Shown here: positions 35,938 through 44,849 of the stretch, in pieces | Layout of the letters: each line of letters starts with the position of its first letter | How positions within the stretch are numbered: position 1 is the first letter of the stretch | Source of the DNA: Demequina sp. NBRC 110051 | GTDB lineage: Bacteria > Actinomycetota > Actinomycetes > Actinomycetales > Demequinaceae | Assembly (NCBI RefSeq): GCF_002090055.1 | Contig: NZ_BBRH01000009.1 | Location: 156,601 to 220,600 of the forward strand | DNA length: 64,000 bases | Direction: 5' to 3' | Position numbers and translations under genes: made by a program | Notes under the pieces: model-generated | Seen by the model: the letters and a program-made list of their open reading frames with translations, nothing else | What the model was told of the DNA's origin: nothing | Database searches by the model: none

Positions 35938-36789
35938 CTATCGCTCCCGCGTCGCCGGCCGCAGTTCCCCCCGCGCCGCCTCGAGCGCCGCGAACGCCTC
36001 GGGAGAGGTGAGGTTCTCGCCCAGCCGGTTGCGCTTGCCGGTGCCGTGATAGTCGCTCGCGCCCGTGCGCACGAGCCGCAGCGAGTTCGCCAGCCCCGTG
36101 AGCCGCGAGCGCGCCGCGTCGTCGTGGTCGCGGTGATCGACCTCGAGTCCGACGAGGCCAGCGCGGGCCATCTCGGCAACCACGGCATCGGCCACCACGC
36201 GGCCGCGCGCGACGGCGCCGGGGTGAGCGAAAACGGTCACGCCGCCCGCCCGGCGCAGCGTCGCGATCGCGGCGGTCACCTCGGGGGCGAAGTGCGGCAC
36301 GTAGTAGCGCGAGCCGGGCGCGAGGATGCGGTCGAACGCCGCGTCGCGGGTGGGCACCACCCCCAGGTCCACGAGCGCATCGGCGATGTGGGGCCGGCCC
36401 ACCGTGGTGCCCACCCCGGCGCGTGCGGCGACCGCGTCCCACGACAGCGGGAAGTCGGCGGCGAGCACCCCCACGATCGCCTGGGCGCGGTGCACGCGGG
36501 CCTCGCGGGTGAGCGCGAGCATGTCGCGCACGTCCGCATCCGTGCGGTCGTGCCAATAGGACAAGAGGTGGATCGAGATGCCCCGGTGCTTGCACGAGAC
36601 CTCGACCCCGGGGACGAAGGCGACCCCCGCATCGGCCGCCACCGCGGCAGCCTCGTCCCAGCCCATGATCGAGTCGTGATCGGTCAGCGCGACCACGTCC
36701 AGCCCGGCCTCGGCCGCCTCGCGCATCACCCGCGCGGGGCTACCCGTCCCGTCGGAAACGGTCGAGTGCGTGTGGAGGTCGATGCGCAT
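35938..36789 (-). CDS. PHP-domain phosphoesterase (RNase AM / nucleoside bisphosphatase-like)
   Basis: A 283-residue PHP-superfamily enzyme. Metal ligands are in DLHTHSTVSDG (about 4-14), ALTDHDSIMGWDEA (about 34-47), VPGVEVSCKHRG, and the later TVFAHPG and SDYHGTGK motifs. This pattern matches the YciV/TrpH group: 5'-3' exonuclease on short RNAs and 3',5'-nucleoside bisphosphate phosphatase. The ATG is set by a TAGGCT 7 nt upstream (36797-36802), implying a leaderless mRNA. A one-mismatch 13-mer lies 4 nt after its stop and an exact copy within its coding region (36180-36192). Confidence 0.9.
   Translation of the reverse strand: MRIDLHTHSTVSDGTGSPARVMREAAEAGLDVVALTDHDSIMGWDEAAAVAADAGVAFVPGVEVSCKHRGISIHLLSYWHDRTDADVRDMLALTREARVHRAQAIVGVLAADFPLSWDAVAARAGVGTTVGRPHIADALVDLGVVPTRDAAFDRILAPGSRYYVPHFAPEVTAAIATLRRAGGVTVFAHPGAVARGRVVADAVVAEMARAGLVGLEVDHRDHDDAARSRLTGLANSLRLVRTGASDYHGTGKRNRLGENLTSPEAFAALEAARGELRPATRER
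36180..36192 (-). repeat. 13-mer repeat copy, exact
   Basis: Within the PHP gene. Confidence 0.8.
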
Positions 36790-36796
36790 GTCCGCC

Positions 36797-36802
36797 AGCC
36801 TA
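36797..36802 (-). promoter_or_regulatory. -10 box of the PHP gene, leaderless spacing
   Basis: TAGGCT, 7 nt before the ATG on the minus strand. Confidence 0.5.
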
Positions 36803-36860
36803 CGGCGCGGCCGCCTCGCGACTGCCGTCGGTCCCGCACGGGCCATGCGACCATGGTCGC

Positions 36861-38231
36861 GTGACTGACGACACTCCCGAGAACACCAACAAGGCCCGCG
36901 CTCTGCGCCCCGACAACGACGAGTTCAAGGCGTGGATCGGCTCGAACTGGGCCGAGCCCGAGGACCTCGAGACCACCGCGATGGCCTCCGCCCCCTTCGC
37001 CGCCGAGCGCCGCGCGCGCCTGTCCGCCCAGTTCCCCGGCAAGCGCATCGTCGCCCCCGCGGGCGACCTCAAGGTGCGCTCGAACGACACCGACTACCGC
37101 TTCTCCCCCGACCGCGACTTCGCGTACCTGACCGGACTCGGCACCGACCGCGAGCCCGGCGCCGTGCTGGTGATGGAGCCCACCGCCGACGGTCACGAGG
37201 CCACGCTGTTCCTCGAGCCCCCGGCAGGCAAGGACCAGGACGGCTTCTACACCGACCCGCGCACCGGCGAGTTCTGGATCGGCCGCCGCCCTGGCCTGGC
37301 CGAGTTCGCGGCCCTCACGGGCATCGCCACCGCTCCCCTGTCCGACCTCCCCGGCGGCATCGACCTCGCCAAGCACCCCAAGAAGAAGGTGCGCGCCGCG
37401 CTGCACCAGATGCGCCTGGTCAAGGACGAGTGGGAGGTGCAGCAGCTGCGCGACGCCGTCGACGCCACGATTGCCGGCTTCGAGCGCGTGGTGGGCGAGC
37501 TGCCCCGCGCCATCGAGCACAAGCGCGGCGAGCGCGTCATCGAGGCGACCTTCGACGGCCACGCGCGCGAGGAGGGCAACGCGGTGGGCTACGAGACCAT
37601 CGCCGCCGCGGGCGACCACGCCACCACGCTGCACTGGATCACCAACCACGGCCAGGTGCGCGCCGGCGACCTGCTGCTACTGGACGCGGGCGTCGAGGTC
37701 GAGAGCCTCTACACGGCGGACATCACCCGCACCATGCCGATTACCGGCGAGTACACCCCCGTGCAGCGCCGCGTCTACGAGGTGGTCCTCGAGGCCGCCG
37801 ACGCCGCCTTCGCCGTCGCCCGCCCCGGCGCCACGCTGCGCCAGGTCCACGAGGCCGCGATGGACGTCATCGAGGCGCGCCTGACCGAGTGGGGCATCGT
37901 CCCCGAGGCCCAGGCCGCCGAGTCCAAGCTGTTCCGCCGCTGGATGGTGCACTCCACGTCGCACCACCTGGGCCTCGACGTGCACGACTGCGCCGCAGCA
38001 AAGCGCGAGACCCACCTCGACGGCGAGCTCGCCCCCGGCATGGTGTTCACCATCGAGCCCGGCCTGTACTTCAAGGCCGACGACCTCGCGGTGCCCGCAG
38101 AGCTGCGCGGCATCGGCATCCGCATCGAGGACGACGTGCTCGTGACTGCCGACGGCGTCGAGAACCTCTCGGCCGCCCTCCCGCGCGAACCCGACGCCAT
38201 CGAGGCCTGGATGGCTCGCCACTCGCGTTAA
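36861..38231 (+). CDS. pepP: Xaa-Pro aminopeptidase P (M24B)
   Basis: A 456-residue metallopeptidase removing N-terminal residues before proline. The N-terminal domain contains VAPAGDLKVRSNDTDYRFSPDRDFAYLTGL. The pita-bread catalytic domain has the metal ligands in LLLLDAGVEVESLYTADITRTMPI (two Asp), STSHHLGLDVHDC (His), GMVFTIEPGLYF (Glu) and GIGIRIEDDVLV (Glu). The GTG start is only weakly supported by a GACCAT 6 nt upstream. The gene is unusually rich in CGC/GAG codons, suggesting high expression. It is followed by a hairpin built from two 13-mer copies. Confidence 0.93.
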   Translation: MTDDTPENTNKARALRPDNDEFKAWIGSNWAEPEDLETTAMASAPFAAERRARLSAQFPGKRIVAPAGDLKVRSNDTDYRFSPDRDFAYLTGLGTDREPGAVLVMEPTADGHEATLFLEPPAGKDQDGFYTDPRTGEFWIGRRPGLAEFAALTGIATAPLSDLPGGIDLAKHPKKKVRAALHQMRLVKDEWEVQQLRDAVDATIAGFERVVGELPRAIEHKRGERVIEATFDGHAREEGNAVGYETIAAAGDHATTLHWITNHGQVRAGDLLLLDAGVEVESLYTADITRTMPITGEYTPVQRRVYEVVLEAADAAFAVARPGATLRQVHEAAMDVIEARLTEWGIVPEAQAAESKLFRRWMVHSTSHHLGLDVHDCAAAKRETHLDGELAPGMVFTIEPGLYFKADDLAVPAELRGIGIRIEDDVLVTADGVENLSAALPREPDAIEAWMARHSR

Positions 38232-38243
38232 GGATGTCCCACG

Positions 38244-38256
38244 GCCGATGCCGTGG
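38244..38256 (+). repeat. 13-mer repeat copy, exact, left arm of the inverted pair
   Basis: 12 nt after the pepP stop. Confidence 0.85.
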
Positions 38257-38278
38257 CGGGGCTCCGTACGGAGGCTCG

Positions 38279-38291
38279 CCACGGCATCGGC
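38279..38291 (-). repeat. 13-mer repeat copy, exact, right arm of the inverted pair
   Basis: Opposite orientation to the copy at 38244; together they form the terminator-like stem. Confidence 0.85.
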
Positions 38292-38345
38292 CGTCTGGTG
38301 CAGCAGCCATCGAGGACCGTGGTCGGGCATGAACGCGCAGGCCGG

Positions 38346-38351
38346 TACGTT
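38346..38351 (+). promoter_or_regulatory. -10 box of the luciferase-like monooxygenase gene
   Basis: TACGTT, 8 nt before the GTG at 38360. Confidence 0.45.
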
Positions 38352-38359
38352 GGAAAACC

Positions 38360-39340
38360 GTGACCGTTCCGCTTTCCGTCCTTGACCTTGCCCCCATCGC
38401 CCCCGACGAGACGCCCCGTGAGGCGCTCGCTCATTCCGTGGACCTGGCCCGCGCCGCCGAGCGCTCGGGATACACGCGCGTCTGGTACGCCGAGCACCAC
38501 AACATGGCCCGGATCGCATCCTCGGCCACCTCGGTGCTGATCGCGCACGTCGCGGCGCATACGTCGTCCATTCGGCTGGGCGCCGGCGGCGTGATGCTGC
38601 CCAACCACTCGCCGCTGACCATCGCCGAGCAGTTCGGCACGCTCGCGTCGCTGCACCCTGGACGCATCGACCTGGGGCTGGGGCGGGCACCCGGCGGCGA
38701 CCGCGCGGTGTTCGTGGCGCTGCGTCGCGAGCCGTCGTCGTCCGACGCGTTCCCGCAGGACGTGCTCGAACTGCAGGCGTACCTGGGCGAGGAGACGCGC
38801 GTGCATGGGGTCGAGGCCGTGCCGGGCAAGGGCACCGAGGTTCCCCTGTACATCCTGGGCTCGTCGCTGTTCGGCGCGCAGCTCGCGGCGCAGCTGGGGC
38901 TGCCGTACGCGTTCGCCTCGCACTTCGCACCCGCCGCGTTGGAGCAGGCAATTGCCGTCTACCGCGAGGGATTCCAGCCCTCCGCCCAACTCTCCTCGCC
39001 CTACCTGATCGTGGCCGCCAACGCGTTCGCGGCCGCCTCGACCGCCGAGGCGCAAGAGCAGTTCGCTGCCGCCCGGCGCTCGCGCGTGCGGATGATGATG
39101 AAGCGCGGGCCGTCGACCCCCGAGTACTCGGACGGCGAGATCGACGCCTTCCTCGCCTCGCCCCAGGGTGCACAGCTCGCGGACATGATGCGCGTCACCG
39201 GCGTGGGCACGGGCGCCGAGGTGCGCGCGTGGCTCGACGACCTCGCCGTACAGACCGGCGCCGACGAGATCATCACGGCTCACGGGGCACTTACCCCGGC
39301 CGCTCGCGTGGCGTCGGTGGAGCTGACCGCCGCGGGCTAG
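38360..39340 (+). CDS. LLM-class flavin-dependent monooxygenase (luciferase-like group 1)
   Basis: A 326-residue TIM-barrel flavoprotein. The pattern SVLDLAPI, then [70 protein letters not shown], matches the TIGR03558 luciferase-family group 1. FMN and a reductant are expected; the substrate is unknown. The GTG start follows a TANNNT box by 8 nt. Its last codons overlap the convergent MocR gene stop by four bases. Confidence 0.88.
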   Translation: MTVPLSVLDLAPIAPDETPREALAHSVDLARAAERSGYTRVWYAEHHNMARIASSATSVLIAHVAAHTSSIRLGAGGVMLPNHSPLTIAEQFGTLASLHPGRIDLGLGRAPGGDRAVFVALRREPSSSDAFPQDVLELQAYLGEETRVHGVEAVPGKGTEVPLYILGSSLFGAQLAAQLGLPYAFASHFAPAALEQAIAVYREGFQPSAQLSSPYLIVAANAFAAASTAEAQEQFAAARRSRVRMMMKRGPSTPEYSDGEIDAFLASPQGAQLADMMRVTGVGTGAEVRAWLDDLAVQTGADEIITAHGALTPAARVASVELTAAG

Positions 39341-40737
39341 GCCGCGTGCTCGGCGAGCGTCTTGACGCCCAGCCGCATCTGCTCGGGTGGAAGGTAAAAC
39401 GGAAGCCGGAAGCGCGCCGCGCCCCCACCCGGTACCACCTCGAAGGCAGAGCCGGGAGCGACGGGCACGCCGGCATCGGCCGCCCTGGCCGCGAAGCGGT
39501 CGGCGTTAGCACCGGGCACCTTGACCCACAGGCACGGCCCGCCCACGGGCATCCGGTACTGCCACTCGGGGGCGAACTCTGCGAGGGCGTCGACGGTCGC
39601 GGCAAGGGACTCGCGCATGGAGGCGATCCGCCAGGCAAGCGTCTCGTCGTAATGGTCCTCGAGGAACACGCGCGCCAGGCGCTGCAGGAACGCGGGGCTA
39701 CCCAGGTCCATCGCGGCCTTGCGCTGACGCAGCTGGGCGGCGAGCGTGGGGTTGGTGTGCAGCCAGCCGATGCGCATGCCGCCCCAGAAAATCTTGCTGA
39801 GCCCGCCAATGGTCACCACCGACGCGCCGGTGCCGAGGGTCGCGAACGGGCGGGCGGCCGGTCCCGCAAGTGCCAGCTCACCCGTGATGCGGTCGTCGAT
39901 GAGGGTGACGCCCACCGAGGCGGCGGCCTCGGCGAGATGAAGCGCGTCGGGCTCCGACAGCGCGGTGCCGGTGGGGTTGTGGAAGGTCGTCACGTAGGCG
40001 GCGGTGGGGCGGGCGGCGCGGAGCAATTTGGCCGCGGCGGCGACGTCGAGCCCGTCGGGGCCCATGGGCAGCGCGAGGGGCCGCGACCCCGCCGAGGCCA
40101 CCGCGTCGAAGACCCCCGGATAGGTCACGGCCTCCATCGCGACGGTGCCCCCCGCGCTCGCCAGTCCCGTCACGGCAAGCCACAGCGCCTGCTGGCCGCC
40201 CGAGGTCACCACGACCTCGTCGGGGCGCGCCGGGATGCCCTGGAGGCGCAGGCGGTCGACGATCGCGCTGACCAGATCGGGATCGCCTAGCGCCGCGTAG
40301 CCCGTGCCGAGGGTGGGGGTGGCGTCGAGCAGCGCACTGGGGTCGGCGAAGGCGCTCGCCACCACGGGCGCCGGCCCCGGACAGGCCGACGACAGGCCCA
40401 CCAGGGGCACCTGCGTGCCGGGCAGGATCTTCGCGAAGCGGTCCTGGTGACTCATGCCGTCGAGCCCGCGGGCGCGCGATCCCAGCCGAGGCACCGCGCC
40501 CGGGCGCACGTCGAGCCACTCCTCATCACGGAGGCGCTGGTAGGCGGCCGTCACGGTGTTGCGCGACAGGTGCAGGCTGGTGGCGAGCGCGCGCTCCGAC
40601 GGCAGGCGGGTGCCGTGCTCGAGCGAGCCGGCCTCCGCGAGCGACACGATGGCATCGGCCAGCTGCTGATACAGCGGGCCCGTGCCCGACTGCCAGTGGT
40701 CAAGGACGTCGCGAAGTTGGTCGGCAGTGGTGCGCAT
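39337..40737 (-). CDS. MocR/PdxR-type GntR-aminotransferase regulator
   Basis: A 466-residue MocR-family regulator. The N-terminal GntR winged helix spans about 1-75 ([49 protein letters not shown]). A fold-type I aminotransferase-like domain fills the rest, with the PLP lysine in [13 protein letters not shown]. MocR proteins use PLP or an aldimine as ligand and usually act on a divergent target, here the PLP decarboxylase at 40834. Start ATG at 40737; a TTG 18 nt upstream is in frame but would overlap the operator-like repeats. Confidence 0.88.
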   Translation of the reverse strand: MRTTADQLRDVLDHWQSGTGPLYQQLADAIVSLAEAGSLEHGTRLPSERALATSLHLSRNTVTAAYQRLRDEEWLDVRPGAVPRLGSRARGLDGMSHQDRFAKILPGTQVPLVGLSSACPGPAPVVASAFADPSALLDATPTLGTGYAALGDPDLVSAIVDRLRLQGIPARPDEVVVTSGGQQALWLAVTGLASAGGTVAMEAVTYPGVFDAVASAGSRPLALPMGPDGLDVAAAAKLLRAARPTAAYVTTFHNPTGTALSEPDALHLAEAAASVGVTLIDDRITGELALAGPAARPFATLGTGASVVTIGGLSKIFWGGMRIGWLHTNPTLAAQLRQRKAAMDLGSPAFLQRLARVFLEDHYDETLAWRIASMRESLAATVDALAEFAPEWQYRMPVGGPCLWVKVPGANADRFAARAADAGVPVAPGSAFEVVPGGGAARFRLPFYLPPEQMRLGVKTLAEHAA

Positions 40738-40753
40738 GGGGCCATTCCAGCGC

Positions 40754-40798
40754 AAACTGGCCCCCTATCACCAGTGCCAGCGCGATGGCAAGTGGCCC
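40754..40798. promoter_or_regulatory. MocR operator candidate: direct repeats AA(C/G)TGGCCC
   Basis: Two AA(C/G)TGGCCC half-sites at 40754-40763 (AAACTGGCCC) and 40789-40798 (CAAGTGGCCC) are 35 bp apart. The first also forms ACTGG-N10-CCAGT (40756-40775). MocR/PdxR operators of actinobacteria contain AAAGTGG-like repeats, so the match is suggestive. Confidence 0.45.
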
Positions 40799-40833
40799 TG
40801 TTGTGACGGTGCCAGTCGCGCGAGGCTTGCCGC

Positions 40834-42270
40834 ATGAGCACCCTGAGCCCCCTCGAGCGAGTCCACACCAACCCGGCGTCGCTGGCGCGTACCCGCGAGC
40901 GCATCGGCCTTATCACCGAGGCTGCGCGCCGCGCTGGGGCGTATGTGGCGGGCGCTGCGTACCGGCCCGTCGCTCCGACGGCCGATGCCGTGGCGGGCCT
41001 CAGCGCCTTCCGTCGCCCGTTGCCCGACTCGCCTCGCCCGGCGCGCGAGGTGCTCGCGGAGCTCGACGCGTTCGGCTCGCCCGCGACGACCGTCGTCACG
41101 CACGGGCGCCACTTCGGCTTCGTCACCGGCGGCACCGACCCCGCCGCGGGGGCGGCGGCCATCCTCGCGGGAGCATGGGACCAGAACCCCGGCGGGGCGT
41201 CGCCGGTGGCTGAGACGCTCGACGCCGTCGCGTGCGAGTGGATCGTCGAGTCGCTGGGGCTGCCGTCCGGCGCCGTCGCCTCCTTCAACGGCGGAGCGAC
41301 CATTGCCAACCTCACGGGCATCATCGCGGCGCGCGACGCCCTCCTGGGGCGCGCGGGCTGGGACGTGGCGCGCGAGGGGCTCGCGGGCGCGCCTCGGCTG
41401 CGGGTCGTCGTGGGCGACGAGGTCCACATCTCCGCGCTCAAGGCGCTGCGGCTCGCGGGCGTCGGCGAGGCACAGATCGAGCGCGTGGCAACCGACAGCG
41501 TCGGCGCGATCGACGCCTCCGCGTTCCCTACCGACACCGACGACCTCACGCTGGTCCTGCTGCAGGCGGGCAACGTGAATACGGGCGCCTCCGATCCCTT
41601 CGCCGCGATCATCCCCGCCGTGCGCGAGCGTGGCGGGTGGGTACACGTGGACGGCGCGTTCGGGCTGTGGGCCGCGGCCGCGCCCTCGCTGCGCGACCAG
41701 GTGGCGGGCGTCGAGCTCGCCGACTCGTGGGCGACCGACGGCCACAAGTGGCTGAACCTCCCCTATGACAGCGGCATCGTGATCGTGCGCGACGGCGAGG
41801 CGCTCGGCCGTGCCATGACGTCGGACGCGCCCTACCTCCCGCCCGACCCGGCGGCGCCGCGCAACCGGGGCATTCAGATCTCCCAGCGTGCACGCGGCAT
41901 CGAGGCCTGGGCGATGCTCGCGTCCCACGGCCGCACCGGGCTCGCGGAGCTCATCGAGGGATCGTGTGCGCTCGCACGGCGCTTGGCCGATGCGTTGGCT
42001 GCCGGCGGTGCCGAAATCCTCGCGCCCGTGGTGCTCAACCAGGTGCTCGTGGCGTTTGGGGAAGACGGCACCACTGACGCCGTGAACGATGCCGCTACCG
42101 ATGCCGTCATTGCCGCCGTCCAGGCCGAGGGCACCACGTGGACGAGCCCCACCGTGTGGCACGGGCGCCGGGCGATGCGACTGTCGGTCTCCGACGCCGC
42201 GACCACCAGCGACGATGTGGACGCGGCGGCGGCCGCGATCCTCGACTGCTGGGAGCGCACCAGGCTTTAG
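40834..42270 (+). CDS. PLP-dependent group II amino acid decarboxylase-like enzyme
   Basis: A 478-residue fold-type I PLP enzyme of the pyridoxal-dependent decarboxylase family (aromatic amino acid, glutamate/aspartate decarboxylases). It contains HGRHFGFVTGG, SFNGGATIANLTGIIAARDALL, LRVVVGDEVHISALKALRLAGVG, HVDGAFGLWAAA and the PLP lysine in DSWATDGHKWLNLPYDSGI. The substrate is unclear. The start follows a GAGGCT 6 nt upstream, so the mRNA may be leaderless. Divergent MocR is its probable regulator. An exact 13-mer copy (40981-40993) encodes ADAVAG near the N terminus. Confidence 0.85.
   Translation: MSTLSPLERVHTNPASLARTRERIGLITEAARRAGAYVAGAAYRPVAPTADAVAGLSAFRRPLPDSPRPAREVLAELDAFGSPATTVVTHGRHFGFVTGGTDPAAGAAAILAGAWDQNPGGASPVAETLDAVACEWIVESLGLPSGAVASFNGGATIANLTGIIAARDALLGRAGWDVAREGLAGAPRLRVVVGDEVHISALKALRLAGVGEAQIERVATDSVGAIDASAFPTDTDDLTLVLLQAGNVNTGASDPFAAIIPAVRERGGWVHVDGAFGLWAAAAPSLRDQVAGVELADSWATDGHKWLNLPYDSGIVIVRDGEALGRAMTSDAPYLPPDPAAPRNRGIQISQRARGIEAWAMLASHGRTGLAELIEGSCALARRLADALAAGGAEILAPVVLNQVLVAFGEDGTTDAVNDAATDAVIAAVQAEGTTWTSPTVWHGRRAMRLSVSDAATTSDDVDAAAAAILDCWERTRL
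40981..40993 (+). repeat. 13-mer repeat copy, exact
   Basis: Within the PLP decarboxylase gene near its N terminus. Confidence 0.8.
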
Positions 42271-42273
42271 GCT
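42268..42273 (+). promoter_or_regulatory. -10 box of the MgtE_N/CBS gene, leaderless spacing
   Basis: TAGGCT, 6 nt before the ATG; its first three bases are also the stop codon of the preceding gene. Confidence 0.45.
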
Positions 42274-42279
42274 GAGCCC

Positions 42280-43557
42280 ATGAGTCTGCCTGCGGAGAGG
42301 GTCTACGTCGCTCGCCTGGCGGGCACCACCGTCTTCGACCCCATCGGCGACGCGGTGGGCCGCGCCCGCGACGTGGTGTTGCTGATGCGTCGCGGCAACG
42401 CACCCGTCGCCGTGGGCCTCGTGGTCGAGGTGCCCGGGCGGCGCCGCGTGTTCCTGCCGCTCACCCGCGTCACGTCCATCGCGCCCGGTCAGATCATCTG
42501 CACGGGCGTGTTGAACCTGCGCCGCTTCAAGGCGCGCACGTCGGAGACCCTCGCGATCGCGGAACTCCTGGAGCGCTCCGTGACCATCAAGTCCGGCCGC
42601 GAGCCCGCGTTCATCGAGGACCTCGCCATCGAGCCCACGCGCGACGGCACGTGGCAGGTGACGCGCCTATACGTGCGCAAGGCCGAGCGCCGCAAGGGCG
42701 TGTTGGGCTTCTCCCGCCGTGGGGAGGCCGTGGTGGTGGGCCTCGACGAGGTCACCGGGGTGTGGAAGCGCGACGAGCTCCAGGGCGCGCAGCTGGTCAT
42801 CCAGTCCTTCGCGGACCACAAGCCGGCCGACCTCGCGGCGGCACTCATGGAGATGTCCCCCTCGCGCTCGGCCGAGATCGCCGCGGCCCTCGACGACGAG
42901 CGCCTCGCGGACGTGCTCGAGGAGCTGCCCGAGGAGGATCAGATCGCGCTGCTGGGCACCCTTCGTTCGGAGCGCGCGGCGGACGTCCTCGAGGCCATGG
43001 ACCCCGACGACGCGGCCGACCTCTTGGGCGACATGCCCGATGAGCAGGCCCAGGCGCTGCTCGAGCTCATGGAGCCAGACGACGCCGACCAGGTGCGCCA
43101 GCTGCTGCACTACGAGGACGACACGGCCGGCGGCCTCATGACCACCGAGCCGGTCATCGTGAGCCCCGAGACCACGGTTGCCACCTGTCTTGCCATGGTG
43201 CGCAAAGAGAAACTGCCGCCCGCGCTCGCCTCGATGGTGTTCGTCGTGCGACCCCCGACGGACGTCCCCACGGGACGGTACATCGGCCTGGTCCACCTGC
43301 AGCGCCTCCTGCGCGAGCCCCCGCACGACTCGGTGGGCTCGTACGTTGACCCCGCGATCGAGTCGCTCGACCCCGACGACTCGCTGCAAGAGGTCTCACG
43401 CCGCATGGCGGCCTACGACATCCTCGCGCTGCCCGTCGTCGACGACGCCCACCGCCTGTTGGGCGCGGTCTCGATCGACGACGTCCTTGACCACCTGCTG
43501 CCCAGCGACTGGCGCGAGCACCTCGATGACGAAGACGACGAGGAGGCCGCCTCATGA
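42280..43557 (+). CDS. MgtE N-domain / CBS-domain protein without channel
   Basis: A 425-residue soluble protein. Residues about 1-150 are beta-rich and PRC-barrel-like. About 180-290 form the MgtE N-domain with repeated acidic helices (LADVLEELPEEDQIALLGTL, AADVLEAMDPDDAADLLGDM, QALLELMEPDDADQVRQLL). Two CBS domains fill about 290-415. It resembles the cytoplasmic Mg2+-sensing half of MgtE, but no membrane helices follow. It is coupled by ATGA to a DUF1003 membrane protein, as in M. tuberculosis Rv1231c-1232c, and precedes mrp, so the pair may sense divalent cations together. Confidence 0.9.
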   Translation: MSLPAERVYVARLAGTTVFDPIGDAVGRARDVVLLMRRGNAPVAVGLVVEVPGRRRVFLPLTRVTSIAPGQIICTGVLNLRRFKARTSETLAIAELLERSVTIKSGREPAFIEDLAIEPTRDGTWQVTRLYVRKAERRKGVLGFSRRGEAVVVGLDEVTGVWKRDELQGAQLVIQSFADHKPADLAAALMEMSPSRSAEIAAALDDERLADVLEELPEEDQIALLGTLRSERAADVLEAMDPDDAADLLGDMPDEQAQALLELMEPDDADQVRQLLHYEDDTAGGLMTTEPVIVSPETTVATCLAMVRKEKLPPALASMVFVVRPPTDVPTGRYIGLVHLQRLLREPPHDSVGSYVDPAIESLDPDDSLQEVSRRMAAYDILALPVVDDAHRLLGAVSIDDVLDHLLPSDWREHLDDEDDEEAAS

Positions 43558-44063
43558 GCGAGCGCCTCGACCGCCCGCAGGCGGACAAGCGCCGGTTCGG
43601 CTTTCTGCCGCGCAAGTCGCGCCGCTCTGACCCCGACCGCATGGGCGCCGCCACCGAGGGCATCGCGCGCTTCCTGGGCACCACCCGGTTCCTCATCTAC
43701 CTCACGGTGTTCTGCATCGTGTGGCTCGTGTGGAACACCTGGGCGCCCGAGTCGGTGCGCTTCGATTCCGCGGCGAACGGCTTCACGGCGCTGACCCTCA
43801 TGCTGTCGCTCCAGGCGTCGTACGCCGCTCCCCTGATCCTGCTCGCGCAGAACCGTCAGGATGACCGCGACCGCGTCGCGGCCGAGCAGGACCGCCAGCG
43901 CGCCGAGCGCTCGCTCGCGGACACCGAGTATCTCGCCCGCGAGGTGGCGGCGCTGCGCCACGCAGTCAACGAGACCGCAACGCGTGACTTCGTGCGCTCC
44001 GAGCTCAGGGCGCTGCTCGAGGAGCTCCAGCGCGAGGACGACGACCGCGAGGCCTCGCGCTAG
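43554..44063 (+). CDS. DUF1003 membrane protein
   Basis: A 169-residue protein. A basic N-terminal tail is followed by two transmembrane helices (FLIYLTVFCIVWLVWNTWAP and GFTALTLMLSLQASYAAPLILLAQ) and a charged coiled coil (DRDRVAAEQDRQRAERSLADTEYLAREVAALRHAV). The motif AQNRQDDRDR after the second helix is the family hallmark. Function is unknown; conserved translational coupling (ATGA) to the MgtE_N/CBS gene suggests a membrane anchor for it. Confidence 0.92.
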   Translation: MSERLDRPQADKRRFGFLPRKSRRSDPDRMGAATEGIARFLGTTRFLIYLTVFCIVWLVWNTWAPESVRFDSAANGFTALTLMLSLQASYAAPLILLAQNRQDDRDRVAAEQDRQRAERSLADTEYLAREVAALRHAVNETATRDFVRSELRALLEELQREDDDREASR

Positions 44064-44083
44064 GGCGCACGGTCGCCGTCTCC

Positions 44084-44662
44084 CTAAGAGGCGCCCTCGT
44101 CCCCTCGCCGCGGCCGAAACGCCAGCGTCGCGAGCAGCGCGCCGGCGGCCGCCAACGCGATCGCGAGGACGGACGACAGCGGGGTCGACAGGTAGTGGGC
44201 GACGGTCTGCACGGGGTCGGCAAACGCATCGGCCATCGTGGCACCCAGGGGCGCCGGAAGCGCGATGGAATCGAGACAGGATTGGCCCACGGCCACGCCG
44301 ACCAATAGGAACGCGACGCCCATCGCCACGGCAACCGTGCCCGTCGCCCAGCCCGTGGGACGACCCGCGAGCCTCAGCCCCGAGCCCACCAGGATGCCTA
44401 CCACCGGAGCCGCCGCCTGAATCTCCTGGCCCACCAGAATGTAGAGCGAGGCGTACAGGACGGCTCCCATCACCCCAAAGCCCAGCCCCGACGCGAGGGC
44501 ACGCAACCACGAGGCTCGGCGGACAATGGGCGTCGGGTCCGTGCGGGGTCCTAGCGGCGGCGGGGGAAGCCTCGACATCCAGTCGGGCGCGCCGGTGCCG
44601 GCAACGTGCTCATCCGGGGTGGGGGTGAAATGCGCCGCGCGCGCACCATCGACGTGACTCAC
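44084..44662 (-). CDS. Hypothetical multi-pass membrane protein
   Basis: A 192-residue protein with a Pro-rich, soluble N terminus (about 1-50) and four hydrophobic segments (about 52-75, 80-97, 105-125 and 160-182). No family is recognised. The GTG start has AGGGGG upstream. It converges on DUF1003 and is divergent from mrp, so its promoter lies close to the CRP-type palindrome. Confidence 0.65.
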   Translation of the reverse strand: MSHVDGARAAHFTPTPDEHVAGTGAPDWMSRLPPPPLGPRTDPTPIVRRASWLRALASGLGFGVMGAVLYASLYILVGQEIQAAAPVVGILVGSGLRLAGRPTGWATGTVAVAMGVAFLLVGVAVGQSCLDSIALPAPLGATMADAFADPVQTVAHYLSTPLSSVLAIALAAAGALLATLAFRPRRGDEGAS

Positions 44663-44762
44663 CGCGCCCCCTCATCCCTCATGCGGAGGCCCCGTGCCCC
44701 CTCGCGATGCGACTTCAACGTGGCACAGCGACCAGCGACGCGGCAAGAGAGGCGCCGCGCCG

Positions 44763-44778
44763 TGTGACGCAGATCACA
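44763..44778. promoter_or_regulatory. CRP/GlxR-type operator upstream of mrp
   Basis: TGTGACGCAGATCACA, a perfect TGTGA-N6-TCACA palindrome that extends by one further base pair on each side. It lies about 80 bp before the predicted mrp transcript start and within the mrp/44662 divergent region. This is the classical binding consensus of CRP-family regulators, including actinobacterial GlxR. Confidence 0.75.
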
Positions 44779-44836
44779 CCGCGAACGGGACAAAGCCCCA
44801 CGATCCGCCCCGTCGGGGGGCACCACGACGAGCGCC

Positions 44837-44842
44837 TACGAT
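44837..44842 (+). promoter_or_regulatory. -10 box of mrp, leaderless spacing
   Basis: TACGAT, 7 nt before the ATG at 44850; it overlaps the alternative ATG at 44841. Confidence 0.5.
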
Positions 44843-44849
44843 GGATGCC

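Larger units (their letters stand above)
38241..38294. terminator. Hairpin built from an inverted pair of the 13-mer repeat
   Basis: A perfect 18-bp inverted repeat (38241-38258 with 38277-38294) starts 10 nt after the pepP stop. The 18-nt spacer holds its own CTCCG-TA-CGGAG stem. Each arm contains one exact copy of the dispersed 13-mer in opposite orientation. Confidence 0.8.
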
